Source: Micromonospora sp. NBRC 110009
GTDB taxonomy: Bacteria; Actinomycetota; Actinomycetes; Mycobacteriales; Micromonosporaceae
Length of the DNA stretch: 64,000 nucleotides
Reading direction: 5' to 3'
NCBI RefSeq assembly: GCF_030518795.1
Contig: NZ_CP130427.1
Span: 992,001 to 1,056,000, forward strand
Shown here: positions 48,496 through 56,483 of the stretch, one piece after another
How positions within the stretch are numbered: the stretch's first letter is position 1
Layout of the letters: every line of letters starts with the position of its first letter
The notes under the pieces: generated by a model
Told to the model about the DNA's origin: nothing
Seen by the model: only the letters and a program-made list of their open reading frames with translations
Database searches by the model: none
Translations under genes and position numbers: made by a program

Positions 48496-48766
48496 GGCGC
48501 GCACATACCCGGTGAGCGCTTGGATCACGCCGGGACTCGCACATGGTGGAATTTGCCACCCGCGTCGGGTTTGGATCCCCTCTGGGCGGGCATCTGCTGC
48601 CCCAAGACCGGTGCAGGCCGGGCCGGTCGAGCCAAGTCCCCGCTGTCGTACCGCCACACGGCTGCGGTGGTGGGAGACGGCCGAGCGCGGCGACGTTACG
48701 ACCCAGGTCGGGCGGCGCCGTGCGCTCGCCTGTGCGCCCCTGCCCAGCGGCACGCCGGGGCGGGCG
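48496..48766. other. Intergenic region between the cupin and a secreted protein gene
   Basis: This 271-base stretch lies upstream of the cupin gene on the minus strand. I see no coding sequence, hairpin or operator that I can support. It should contain the cupin promoter and the end of the membrane-anchored gene at 48767. Confidence 0.35.
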
Positions 48767-49243
48767 TCAGTCGTGGGGAACCGCAACCGGTCGGCCGCCG
48801 ACGCACCGCAGCCGCAGCTCGTGTTCCCCCTCGGGGCCGACGAAGCGGACCTCGACGTGGTCGTCGGGCCCGCGATCGGAATCCTTCACCTGATAGCCCG
48901 GGGCGGGTGACCAGGAGACCAGGCGGACGCCGACCGGCCCGCACTCCGCCACTGCCGTACCGCCCGAGGTGGTGAAAACCTGCCGGCCTCCGCCGCCGGG
49001 GTGGCCGGCGCTCGGCGTGGGGCTGGGCGCGGTGGCCGTCGGGGTCGCGCCCGGGGTGGCGGTCCGGGTCGACGGCGCCGGCGCGGCCAGCGCGCGTTCG
49101 ACCTCCCGCTGGTCGCGTACGCCGCCGGGGGTGCCGGTGAGGATGCCCTCCCCGACCAGCCGGATCGCGCCCAGCCCGATGAGCGTGGCGGCGACGGTGG
49201 TGGCCAACCACCCGACGGCGGCGAGGATCGGACGACGGCCCAT
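48767..49243 (-). CDS. Membrane-anchored or secreted hypothetical protein
   Basis: A 158-residue protein with one N-terminal helix (ILAAVGWLATTVAATLIGLGAIRLVGEGIL, about 5-35). A Pro/Ala/Thr linker follows (APAPSTRTATPGATPTATAPSPTP). The outer C-terminal domain (FTTSGGTAVAECGPVGVRLVSWSPAPGYQV then VEVRFVGPEGEHELRLRCVGGRPV) contains a cysteine pair and looks like a small beta-sandwich. I do not recognise the family. It is divergent from the two-component operon and could be one of its targets, because the shared gap holds a likely regulator site. Confidence 0.75.
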   Translation of the reverse strand: MGRRPILAAVGWLATTVAATLIGLGAIRLVGEGILTGTPGGVRDQREVERALAAPAPSTRTATPGATPTATAPSPTPSAGHPGGGGRQVFTTSGGTAVAECGPVGVRLVSWSPAPGYQVKDSDRGPDDHVEVRFVGPEGEHELRLRCVGGRPVAVPHD

Positions 49244-49289
49244 GCACCGAGTCTCCCCGACGAAGGGTTGAGCCGGGCACCGGGGAACG

Positions 49290-49304
49290 CTAAGGCACGG
49301 TTAA
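49290..49304 (-). promoter_or_regulatory. Probable response-regulator site TTAACCnnnnCTTAG (reverse)
   Basis: Read on the minus strand this is TTAACC-GTGC-CTTAG, two half-sites at an 11-base period. The same pattern in the other orientation lies before the PepSY gene (51313-51327). It is 42 bases before the response regulator start and 46 bases before the divergent membrane-protein gene. An 11-base tandem repeat suits OmpR/PhoB-type dimers. Confidence 0.6.
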
Positions 49305-49346
49305 CGAGGAGCGACCCGGGCGGCCGGAGGGGCTAGCCTGCCACCT

Positions 49347-50042
49347 GTGGCGCGGCTGCTGCTCATCGAGGACGACCTGACCATCCGTACCCCCTTGCTG
49401 CGGGCGCTGCGCGAGCGCGGCCATGCGGTGGCCGCGGCGTCGACCGCGATGAGCGGGCTGCGCGACGCGCTCGAGGACCGCCCCGACCTGGTCGTGCTCG
49501 ATCTCGGGCTGCCCGATCTGGACGGTGCCGAGCTGCTGCGGATGCTGCGCGCGGTCAGTGCGGTGCCGGTCATCGTGGCCACCGCGCGGGACGACGAGAC
49601 GGAGATCGTCCGGATGCTCGACGCCGGCGCCGACGACTACCTGGTGAAGCCGTTCACCGCCGCGCAGTTGGACGCCCGGGCCCGGGCGGTGCTGCGCCGG
49701 TCGGCCGGCGACGCGGGGGCGGCCGACCCGGCGCTCGTGGTCGGCGGGCTGCGCATCGACCCACGCTCCCGGCAGGTGAGTCTGGACGGCGTCCCGGTGG
49801 AGCTGACCCCCCGCGAGTTCGACCTGCTGCACCACCTGGCGGGCCGGCCGGGACAGGTGGTCAGCAAGCGGGAGCTGCTCACCGAGGTCTGGCGGATCCC
49901 GTACGGCGGCGCGGACAAGACCGTCGACGTGCACCTGTCCTGGCTGCGCCGCAAGCTGGGCGAGAGCGCCCAGGAACCGCGCTACCTGCACACCGTCCGG
50001 GGGGTCGGGGTGCGGCTGGAGGCCCCCGGGGCCGCCCGGTGA
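49347..50042 (+). CDS. OmpR-family response regulator
   Basis: A 231-residue DNA-binding regulator. The receiver domain (1-118) has acidic Glu8-Asp9, phosphoacceptor Asp52 (VVLDLGLPDLDG), TARDD and VKPF. The winged-helix output domain (about 135-228) includes LTPREFDLLHHLAGRPGQVVSKRELL and the recognition segment KTVDVHLSWLRRKLGE. It overlaps the histidine kinase gene by 4 bases. TAGCCT at 49334-49339 is a -10 box 7 bases before the GTG start, so the mRNA is probably leaderless. The 49290-49304 site suggests autoregulation. Confidence 0.95.
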   Translation: MARLLLIEDDLTIRTPLLRALRERGHAVAAASTAMSGLRDALEDRPDLVVLDLGLPDLDGAELLRMLRAVSAVPVIVATARDDETEIVRMLDAGADDYLVKPFTAAQLDARARAVLRRSAGDAGAADPALVVGGLRIDPRSRQVSLDGVPVELTPREFDLLHHLAGRPGQVVSKRELLTEVWRIPYGGADKTVDVHLSWLRRKLGESAQEPRYLHTVRGVGVRLEAPGAAR

Positions 50043-51316
50043 GGGCCCGGCTCGCGCTGCTCGTCGCCGCCGTCAGCGTGCTCGTCCTCACCGCCTTCCT
50101 GGTCCCGCTGGCCCTGCTGGTCCGCACGGTCGCCGCCGACCGGGCGACCGTGCGGGCCACCGCCGACGCGCAGAGCCTGGTCCCGGTGGTCGGCACGGCC
50201 GACCCGGACACCCTCCGGCTGACCGTCGAGCAGCTCGCCGCGGCGTCGCATCGCCAGGTCAGCGTCTACCTGCCCGACGGCACGGTGCTCGGCACGCCGG
50301 TGCCGCGTACGCCCGCGGTGGCCCTCGCCGCGCGGGGGCAGAGCCTGACCGCCGAGTCGGCCGGCGGACGGGAGGTGGTCATCGCGGTGCAGGGCCTGCC
50401 GGCCGGGACCGGGGTGATCCGCACGCTGGTCCCCCGGTCGGAGCTGACCGCCGGGGTGACCCGGGCCTGGCTGGTGCTTGCCCTACTCGGCGTGCTGCTG
50501 GTGCTGGTCGGGCTGGTCGTCGCCGACCGGCTGGCCCATACGCTGGTCCGGCCGATCGCCGCGCTCTCCACGGTCTCCCACCGGCTCGCCAACGCCGAAC
50601 TCGACGCCCGGGTGGAGCCGGCCGGGCCGGCCGAGCTGCGCGAGGTGGCGGGGGCGCTGAACCACCTGGCCGGGCGGATCCAGGTGCTGCTGCGGGAGGA
50701 GCGGGAGCAGGTGGCCGACCTGTCCCACCGGCTGCGTACGCCGCTGACCGTGCTGCGGCTGGAGGCGGAGTCGCTGCGCGACCCGGACGACGCGGCCCGG
50801 CTGACCGCCGCGGTGGACGGCCTGGAGCGGGCGGTGACCGGGGTGATCCGGCAGGCCCGCTGGCGCAGCTCGGCGCCGGACGGCCGGGCGGGTTGTGACG
50901 CGGCGGCGGTGGTCGGCGAGCGGGTGGCCTTCTGGTCGGTGCTCGCCGAGGACACCGGCCGGACGGTCACCCTCGATCTCGCACCCGGCCCGCTGCCGGT
51001 CGGGGTGAGCGCCGACGAGCTGGCCGCTGCGGCGGACGCGCTGCTGGGGAACGTCTTCGCGCACACTCCGGACGGCACACCGTTCACGGTGCGGCTCGCC
51101 CCGGACCCGGCGGGGGTCGCGCTGACCATCGCCGACGCCGGGCCCGGGATGCCGGCCGGGGCGGTCCGTCGGGGCGCCAGCCGGGCCGGGTCGACCGGGC
51201 TCGGCCTGGACATCGCCGACCGGGCCGCCCGGGCCAGCGGCGGCCGGCTGGAGCTGCGGAGCGGGCCCGACGGCGGGGCGGTAGTGCTGCTCCGGCTCGG
51301 GGCGCCGCGGTCTTAA
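50039..51316 (+). CDS. Sensor histidine kinase
   Basis: A 425-residue membrane kinase paired with the response regulator. Two helices (about 4-28 and 142-164) enclose a small extracellular sensor of about 110 residues. A HAMP linker (165-217) follows, then the dimerisation/phosphoacceptor helix with His230 (VADLSHRLRTPLTVLRLEAES). The ATPase domain has N-box DALLGNVFAHTP and G1 IADAGPGM. The GTG start overlaps the previous stop. The signal is unknown; a PepSY-domain target gene downstream suggests envelope or metal/protease-linked sensing. Confidence 0.94.
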   Translation: MRARLALLVAAVSVLVLTAFLVPLALLVRTVAADRATVRATADAQSLVPVVGTADPDTLRLTVEQLAAASHRQVSVYLPDGTVLGTPVPRTPAVALAARGQSLTAESAGGREVVIAVQGLPAGTGVIRTLVPRSELTAGVTRAWLVLALLGVLLVLVGLVVADRLAHTLVRPIAALSTVSHRLANAELDARVEPAGPAELREVAGALNHLAGRIQVLLREEREQVADLSHRLRTPLTVLRLEAESLRDPDDAARLTAAVDGLERAVTGVIRQARWRSSAPDGRAGCDAAAVVGERVAFWSVLAEDTGRTVTLDLAPGPLPVGVSADELAAAADALLGNVFAHTPDGTPFTVRLAPDPAGVALTIADAGPGMPAGAVRRGASRAGSTGLGLDIADRAARASGGRLELRSGPDGGAVVLLRLGAPRS

Positions 51317-51327
51317 CCCGGGCTTAG
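51313..51327 (+). promoter_or_regulatory. Probable response-regulator site TTAACCnnnnCTTAG (forward)
   Basis: TTAACC-CGGG-CTTAG is embedded in two 11-base direct repeats, CTTAACCCGGG (51312-51322) and CTTAGACCGGG (51323-51333), identical at 9 of 11 bases. It overlaps the kinase stop codon and is 70 bases before the PepSY gene start. The same motif, reversed, precedes the operon itself. Confidence 0.6.
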
Positions 51328-51397
51328 ACCGGGGGTAGCGCACGGCTATCCGTCCCCGGCCGATCCTCGGCAGCACAACCGAGGAGAGGTGGAGACG

Positions 51398-51925
51398 ATG
51401 CGACGAATGTCCCTGGTCCTGGCAGCGGCCGGCGGGGCTGCCGTGCTGGCGGTCAGCGGTGTGGCGCTGGGCGTGCAGACCGCCGACTGGCCGACTGCGG
51501 GCGGCGCCCGCGTGGCCGTGACGGCGGACGACAACCCCAAGCCGGACGACGACCCGACGTCCCGCACGGCCGCGCCGACCGGCACGGCCGGCACCCCCGC
51601 TGCCACGGTGAGCCGGGAGCGGGCCGGCGAGATCGCGCTCGCCCGGCTCGGCGGCGGCCGGATCGTGGAGATCGAGGCCGAACTGGAGCACGGCCGTCCG
51701 GTATGGAGCGTCAAGGTGGCCCGCGCCGGCACCACGTACGAGGTGAAGGTCGCCCGGAGCAACGGCGCCGTCGTCGAGGTCGAGCGGCGGCAGGCGGGCG
51801 ACGACGGCCGGCGCACCGACGACCGGTACGACGACCACGGCGGCGACCGCGCCCGTACCGACGACCACGGCACCGACGACCGGTACGACGACCACGGCGG
51901 CGACCGCCGCGGCAGCGACGACTGA
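51398..51925 (+). CDS. Secreted PepSY-domain protein
   Basis: A 175-residue exported protein. The N-terminal signal helix is MSLVLAAAGGAAVLAVSGVALG. Residues about 60-130 form a PepSY domain: VSRERAGEIALARLGGGRIVEIEAELEHGRPVWSVKVARAG and EVKVARSNGAVVEVER. PepSY domains typically inhibit peptidases or act in signalling outside the cell. The C-terminal 40 residues are a low-complexity Asp/Arg/His tail, with DDRYDDHGGDR twice, possibly metal binding. GAGGAGAGG at 51381-51389 is a strong ribosome site for ATG 51398; a GTG at 51389 is the alternative. It likely belongs to the two-component regulon. Confidence 0.85.
   Translation: MRRMSLVLAAAGGAAVLAVSGVALGVQTADWPTAGGARVAVTADDNPKPDDDPTSRTAAPTGTAGTPAATVSRERAGEIALARLGGGRIVEIEAELEHGRPVWSVKVARAGTTYEVKVARSNGAVVEVERRQAGDDGRRTDDRYDDHGGDRARTDDHGTDDRYDDHGGDRRGSDD
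51815..51907 (+). repeat. 36-base direct repeat inside the PepSY gene
   Basis: Identical 36-base copies at 51815-51850 and 51872-51907 encode the repeated DDRYDDHGGDR block. The period is 57 bases (19 codons), so the copy number can change without a frameshift. Confidence 0.8.
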
Positions 51926-51948
51926 GTGAGGGGTCAACCTCCGGGGCC

Positions 51949-51970
51949 GGGGCGGACGATCGTCCGCCCC
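51949..51970. terminator. Palindromic hairpin between convergent genes
   Basis: GGGGCGGACG at 51949-51958 and CGTCCGCCCC at 51961-51970 form a perfect palindrome, with further GC-rich pairing outside. It separates the convergent PepSY gene and the YcxB-like gene and should act in both directions. Confidence 0.65.
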
Positions 51971-52004
51971 GCCCCGGCCCAGGCCGACTCACGGGGCGCC
52001 CTGG

Positions 52005-52592
52005 TCAGCCCAGCCGGCGGGTGTGCGCGGCGAGCAGCGCGCGCAGCCCCGCCACGTCGCTCTCCCCCATCGCCCGCTTGGGCAGCACCAGCGCGCTGGC
52101 CCCCATCCGGTCGGAGGCGAGCAGCACGAACGACTTCGGCGTCTCGCCGTGGAACGGGTACTGCGACCAGCGGACGGCGGACTCGGCCGCCGCCGAGGCG
52201 ACCTGGATGCCGTCGTCGGTGACCGTCGCCGTCAGGGGCTGCGCCAGCATGGGATTGCCGCGGACGAGTTGTCGGGCCGACCACCGGTGGGTGAGCTTCG
52301 CCGGATTCATCAGCCGGAGCAGCAGGTGGGCCACGCCGAGGGCCACCACGAGGCCGACGACGAGGCCGACGAGCCGGGCCCAGGAGCCCCCGAACGAGGG
52401 TGGGTCGTCGGCGGACGCGAGCCCGACGCCGATGACGAGACCGAGCGCGTACAGGAAGGGGCGGCGCAGGTACCACGGGCGGCGGACCACCCGGTGCGCT
52501 TCGGTCAGCCCGTCGAGCAGGTCGTCGGCGGTGAGGGTGAAGGCGATCCGGACGGGCTGCGCGGTGGCGTCGGGAGCGGGCATGGTCGGCAA
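52005..52592 (-). CDS. YcxB-like membrane protein
   Basis: A 195-residue protein with two close membrane helices (FLYALGLVIGVGLASA and LVGLVVGLVVALGVAHLLLRL) after a short N-terminal soluble part (VRIAFTLTADDLLDGLTEAHRVVRRPWYLRRP). The cytoplasmic C-terminus (TATVTDDGIQVASAAAESAVRWSQYP, SFVLLASDRMGASALVLPKRA) matches the YcxB-like domain seen in many small membrane proteins of unknown role. It is divergent from the beta-family gene. Function unknown. Confidence 0.8.
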   Translation of the reverse strand: MPTMPAPDATAQPVRIAFTLTADDLLDGLTEAHRVVRRPWYLRRPFLYALGLVIGVGLASADDPPSFGGSWARLVGLVVGLVVALGVAHLLLRLMNPAKLTHRWSARQLVRGNPMLAQPLTATVTDDGIQVASAAAESAVRWSQYPFHGETPKSFVLLASDRMGASALVLPKRAMGESDVAGLRALLAAHTRRLG

Positions 52593-52670
52593 GCATAGGC
52601 AAGGGCCCCGCGTACGTGGTGCCCCGCCGCTGGACCTGTGCGGAACGTGAAGGGACGGCTACATTGAAGT

Positions 52671-53768
52671 ATGGTGCCCGCCCACGGGGGTCGGGCGGCG
52701 GAGCCGGTCTACCGCCCTGTGCTGGTCGGCCGCCGGGGTGAGCTGGAGGCGCTGGCCCATCTCGACGCGGCCGCCGTTCCGCTGCTCGCTCCGGTCATCG
52801 ACGTCCACACGGTCGACGCGTGCACAGTGGACCTGCTCGGCCGGCTGCCGGCCGGGTTGCTGCCCGCCGTCGACGTCTCGGCCCTGCCGGAGGCTCCGCA
52901 GGGCGAGCCGGTCCGCTGGGGCGTACCCCTGGTGCCGGTGATCGGGCTCGCGGAGAGCAGCCGGCGGCTGGTGACGCACGGCGCGGCGGCGCGGGCCTAC
53001 GCCCAGCGGGCGGTGGTGCGGCTGCGGACCGGCCAGGACCGGGCCGGCCCGGACGCGACCGGCGCGGTGGAGCGGGTGTGGCGGCTCACCCGACTGGTGC
53101 CCGAGGAGTGTGACCTGCTCGTCGACGCGGGGGACGTGTGCTGCCCGGCCGACGTGCGGCTGGCCGAGCCGCGGGTCCGCCGGCTGCTCGAGTGGGCCCG
53201 GCGGCACGCCTGGCGGTCGGTCACCGTGGCGGCCGGCGGGATGCCGCCGACACTGGCGCGCCTGCCCACCGACGAGCCGGCCCGCCTCGACCGCTTCGAC
53301 TGGCAGCTCTGGCGACGCCTGGCCGACCTGGACGTGGGCTACGGCGACTACGGCGTCGGCTGCGCCGCGCCGGGGGCGGACGGACCGGGCGACCGGCTGC
53401 CGACGCTGCGGTACACCACCGACGGGGCATGGTGGATCTACCGCTGGTCGCGCCGGGGTGGCCGGGGCGACGAGCGCTTCGCCGACATGTGCCGGACGCT
53501 GGTGTCGGCGCCCTGGTGGCCGGCGTCGGGTGCCAGTTTCTCCTGGGGTGACCACGAGATCCTGCGCCGGGCGCGACGCGGCGCGGGCGCCGGGTCACCG
53601 GCGAACTGGATCGCCTGGAGCACCTCGCACCACCTGGCGCACGTGCTGGCCGCGCTGCGTCAACCCGAGCGGGAGCAGCGCGGCGGGCCGTGGCGGGACG
53701 GTCAGGACGCGGCGGAGCGGCGCGCCGGCCGGTCGCAGCGCGGCGGGGAGTCCCGCCGCGCCGGCTGA
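52671..53768 (+). CDS. Beta-family protein (Beta protein domain)
   Basis: A 365-residue protein matching the beta protein family (PF14350 in my recollection). Its start YRPVLVGRRGELEALAHLDAAAVPLLAPVID and the C-terminal pattern RYTTDGAWWIYRWSRRGG, DMCRTLVSAPWW, FSWGDHEIL, NWIAWSTSHHLAHVL are characteristic. The family is found in phages and defence-like loci; its molecular function is unknown. TACATT at 52660-52665 lies 5 bases before ATG 52671, so the mRNA is probably leaderless. The stop is 1 base from that of the convergent HesB-like gene. The last 35 residues are a polar Arg/Gly tail. Confidence 0.8.
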   Translation: MVPAHGGRAAEPVYRPVLVGRRGELEALAHLDAAAVPLLAPVIDVHTVDACTVDLLGRLPAGLLPAVDVSALPEAPQGEPVRWGVPLVPVIGLAESSRRLVTHGAAARAYAQRAVVRLRTGQDRAGPDATGAVERVWRLTRLVPEECDLLVDAGDVCCPADVRLAEPRVRRLLEWARRHAWRSVTVAAGGMPPTLARLPTDEPARLDRFDWQLWRRLADLDVGYGDYGVGCAAPGADGPGDRLPTLRYTTDGAWWIYRWSRRGGRGDERFADMCRTLVSAPWWPASGASFSWGDHEILRRARRGAGAGSPANWIAWSTSHHLAHVLAALRQPEREQRGGPWRDGQDAAERRAGRSQRGGESRRAG

Positions 53769-53769
53769 G

Positions 53770-54051
53770 TCACTCCTTCTCGGTGAAGCCGAACTGGACG
53801 ATTCCCTCGTCGTCCACGACCGCGTCGACGGAGGTGTCGTTCAGCAGCTGGGCGGCGTCGGCGTCGAGGAAGATCCGGGCGCCCTCGTTGTCGACCACCT
53901 GGTCGCCCTGGGCGGGCTGCGGAACCAGCTCGATGGAGAGCGAGCCGGCGTCGGTGTCGGCGGCGATGCGCAGCCCGCCTGCCTCGCCGACCTCCTGCTG
54001 GACGGCGAGATCGCGGATCACCAGGACGGCGTTGTCGGTCATGGTCAGCAT
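53770..54051 (-). CDS. HesB/IscA-like protein lacking cysteines
   Basis: A 93-residue protein with the A-type Fe-S carrier fold: MLTMTDNAVLVIRDLAVQQEVGEAGGLRIAAD, then AQGDQVVDNEGARIFLDADAAQLLNDTSVDAVVDDEGIVQFGF. IscA/HesB proteins bind iron-sulfur clusters through three conserved cysteines; this protein has none. It therefore cannot carry a cluster in the usual way. Similar cysteine-free relatives occur in other actinobacteria and have been called adhesin-like, with no proven role. The start is ATG 54051, with GAGGAG 6 bases upstream. Confidence 0.85.
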   Translation of the reverse strand: MLTMTDNAVLVIRDLAVQQEVGEAGGLRIAADTDAGSLSIELVPQPAQGDQVVDNEGARIFLDADAAQLLNDTSVDAVVDDEGIVQFGFTEKE

Positions 54052-54364
54052 GGCGGAACTCCTCGTGGCTGGTTCGGGATCGCGGGCGACGCGGCTCGCG
54101 CGACCGGGTCAGCACCCGGGACGGCGAATCGGTATTCGCCGGGCAAACCGGGGCAGCTCGACCGCCCCTCACGGCCTACGGTGCCCCTTGACCGGACATC
54201 CGTCAAATAGAGCCGGGTCAGTGGACACCGTGCCCGACGACTCCGATCACGAACAGGTGACCTGCGGTTTCCCGCGTCCGAGCCGGCTTAACCCCGCATC
54301 CTTCGGAAATATCTTTTCGCTGCGGAATCTTCTCCGGAAGAAAGCTGCATGGCAGCATCGACGC
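54052..54364. promoter_or_regulatory. Divergent intergenic region with a TTGAC/GTCAA inverted repeat
   Basis: This 313-base stretch separates the HesB-like gene from the PBP4-type gene. TTGAC at 54188-54192 and GTCAA at 54202-54206 form an inverted repeat, extended inward by GGA/TCC with one bulged base. TTGACC is also a plausible -35 box. The 60 bases before the PBP gene are noticeably AT-richer. I see no gene or RNA in it. Confidence 0.45.
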
Positions 54365-55948
54365 ATGCATCGTCGTCTCTTTCCCCGGGCGCTCGCGGTG
54401 CTGGCGCTGGTCGCCGCCGCGGCCACCGCCGGCGCCCCCACCGCCACGGCCGAAGCGCCCACCCCCGCGCAGACCCGGCTGCACGCGACCATCGACGCGG
54501 TCCTCGCCGACTCCCGGCTGGCCGGGGCGCAGGCGGGCGTGGTGGTGGTGGACACCACCACCGGGCAGACCCTCTACGACCGCAACGGGGACCGGCGGCT
54601 CGTCCCCGCCTCGAACACCAAGCTGCTCACCTCGACCGCGGCGATGGAACTGCTCGGCCCGGGCCACCGGTTCACCACCGACGTCGCCAGCGACGGGACA
54701 CGCCGGGCCGGGCTGCTCTCCGGGAACCTCTACCTGCGCGGCGGGGGCGACCCGACCATGCTGGCCGCGGACTACGACCGGCTGGCCGCCCAGGTCGCCG
54801 CCGAGGGCGTACGCGTGGTGGCGGGCAACCTGGTCGCCGACGACACCCGCTACGACCGGACGCGACTGGGCCCGGACTGGACCTGGGACGACGAGTCCTA
54901 CTACTACGCGGCCCAGGTGTCCGCGCTGACCGTCGCCCCGGACACCGACTACGACGCCGGCACGGTGATCGTGCACGCCGCCCCGGCCGACCACGCCGGC
55001 GCCCGCCCGGCGGTCACCATGACCCCGGCCAACGGCTGGCTGCGGATCGACAACCGGGCCGAGACCGTCGCCACCGGCGAGACCACCATCTCCTTCGAGC
55101 GCGAGCACGGCGGCAACACCATCGTGGTGACCGGGCAGATCGCCGTCGGCCAGGCCCCGGAGAGCGACTGGATGACCGTCTGGGAGCCGACCGGCTACGC
55201 CGCCGACATCTTCCGCTCGGCGCTGCAACGGCAGGGCGTACGGGTCCTCGGGCGGACCGTGCTCGGCCAGGCCACCCCGGACCGGGCGAAGACCGTCGCC
55301 CGGCACGACTCGATGCCGCTGTCCGACCTGATGGTGCCGTTCCTCAAGCTCTCCAACAACGGCCACGCCGAGGTGCTCACCAAGGAGCTGGGCCGGGTGC
55401 TCTCCGGCTCCGGCACCTGGTCCGGCGGGCTGACCGCGATCAGCGAGTACGTCGGCGACTCCGGCATGGACACCGGCACCCTGCGCCAGCGCGACGGCTC
55501 CGGCCTGTCCCGGCGCAACATGATCCCACCGGCCCAGTTCGTGTCGCTGCTGTCGACCGTCCGCGCCGAACCCTGGTTCGACACCTGGTATGCGGCCCTG
55601 CCGGTGGCCGGCAACCCGGAACGCTTCGTCGGCGGGACCCTGCGCAGCCGGATGCAGGGCACCGCCGCCGCGGGCCACGTGCACGCCAAGACCGGCAGCC
55701 TGACCGGTGCGTCCAGCCTCTCCGGCTACGCCACCGACACCGACGGGCACCTGCTGGCGTTCTCCATCGTGCTGAACAACTACCTCACCTCGTCGGTGAA
55801 GGGGCTGGAGGACCAGATCGCCATCGCCCTGGCGTCGTACAGCGAGACGGGGACGGCCACCGCGCGGCTGGCGGTGCCGACGGCGCCGGAGTCGCCCCGG
55901 GTCCCCGACGGCCTGGAGTGCTCCTGGGTGAAGCCGATCCGCTGCTGA
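54365..55948 (+). CDS. dacB: D-alanyl-D-alanine carboxypeptidase/endopeptidase (PBP4, DacB type)
   Basis: Exported penicillin-binding protein of 527 residues that trims peptidoglycan stem peptides. The signal peptide is ALAVLALVAAAATAGAPTATA. Active-site motifs are Ser83-Asn-Thr-Lys86 (PASNTKLLTS), Ser329-Asn-Asn331 (LKLSNNGH) and Lys441-Thr-Gly443 (HAKTGSLTG), the S13 family set. The domain insert between the first and second motifs fits the PBP4 group. ATG 54365 (MHRRLFPRAL) gives a normal signal peptide; the frame runs further upstream without coding character. CSWVKPIRC at the end may form a disulfide. Confidence 0.92.
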   Translation: MHRRLFPRALAVLALVAAAATAGAPTATAEAPTPAQTRLHATIDAVLADSRLAGAQAGVVVVDTTTGQTLYDRNGDRRLVPASNTKLLTSTAAMELLGPGHRFTTDVASDGTRRAGLLSGNLYLRGGGDPTMLAADYDRLAAQVAAEGVRVVAGNLVADDTRYDRTRLGPDWTWDDESYYYAAQVSALTVAPDTDYDAGTVIVHAAPADHAGARPAVTMTPANGWLRIDNRAETVATGETTISFEREHGGNTIVVTGQIAVGQAPESDWMTVWEPTGYAADIFRSALQRQGVRVLGRTVLGQATPDRAKTVARHDSMPLSDLMVPFLKLSNNGHAEVLTKELGRVLSGSGTWSGGLTAISEYVGDSGMDTGTLRQRDGSGLSRRNMIPPAQFVSLLSTVRAEPWFDTWYAALPVAGNPERFVGGTLRSRMQGTAAAGHVHAKTGSLTGASSLSGYATDTDGHLLAFSIVLNNYLTSSVKGLEDQIAIALASYSETGTATARLAVPTAPESPRVPDGLECSWVKPIRC

Positions 55949-55950
55949 GC

Positions 55951-55982
55951 GCCGGGGCCCCGCCCTCGGGCTGGGCCCCGGC
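55951..55982. terminator. Bidirectional hairpin terminator
   Basis: GCCGGGGCCC at 55951-55960 and GGGCCCCGGC at 55973-55982 form a perfect 10-base stem with a 12-base loop, starting 2 bases after the dacB stop and before the convergent DUF1330 gene. Confidence 0.65.
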
Positions 55983-56002
55983 TCCCCGGGACGGGGACGG
56001 TC

Positions 56003-56344
56003 TCAGCCGGCGGCCTCGCGCAGCTTGGCGGCCGTGCGGCGCGGGTCGTAGTCCGGGCCGACGCCCTGGATGATGATCGCCGAGCCGGGCAGGTGCCGCA
56101 GGCGCAGCGGCAGGATCTCCTGGTACGCCGGGGAGGCGTACCAGTCCCGGGCGTGCTCCACGTCCGGGAACTCGATGATCACCACAGTGCCCGGCCACTC
56201 CCCCTCGATCACCTCGGGCGTGCCGCCGTGCACCCGGAACCGCCCCTGGTACGGGTCGAGGGTCGCCTGGATCTTGTCGATGTACTCGACGATGTCGTCG
56301 TTGTTCTTGCTGGTGTGCAGGTGCGCGAGCGCGAACGCCGGCAT
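56003..56344 (-). CDS. DUF1330-like ferredoxin-fold protein
   Basis: A 113-residue protein of the dimeric alpha+beta barrel type. FALAHLHTSKNNDDIVEYIDKIQATLDPYQGRFRVHGG, VIEGEWPGTVVIIEFPDVEHARDWYASPAYQEILPLRLRH and SAIIIQGV match DUF1330, small proteins thought to act on or bind small molecules. ATG 56344 has GGGAGGG upstream and is preferred to longer starts whose sequence is not protein-like. It is a lone gene that converges on dacB. Function unknown. Confidence 0.85.
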   Translation of the reverse strand: MPAFALAHLHTSKNNDDIVEYIDKIQATLDPYQGRFRVHGGTPEVIEGEWPGTVVIIEFPDVEHARDWYASPAYQEILPLRLRHLPGSAIIIQGVGPDYDPRRTAAKLREAAG

Positions 56345-56483
56345 GGTCCCTCCCCGGTGACGTGCGCCGACCGAACGGCGCAGGGCATGGCACCGAGTCT
56401 GCGGGCCGTCCGCCCCCGAGTCGATTACCCGGGAGGTAAGGAAGAGCTGGAACCGATCCGACACCGCAGGCGGCGAAGGACGC

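Noticed and set aside
48224..48910. Plus-strand frame across the cupin and the following gap
   Set aside because: It is antisense to the cupin, which has clear motifs; the sequence lacks protein-like structure.
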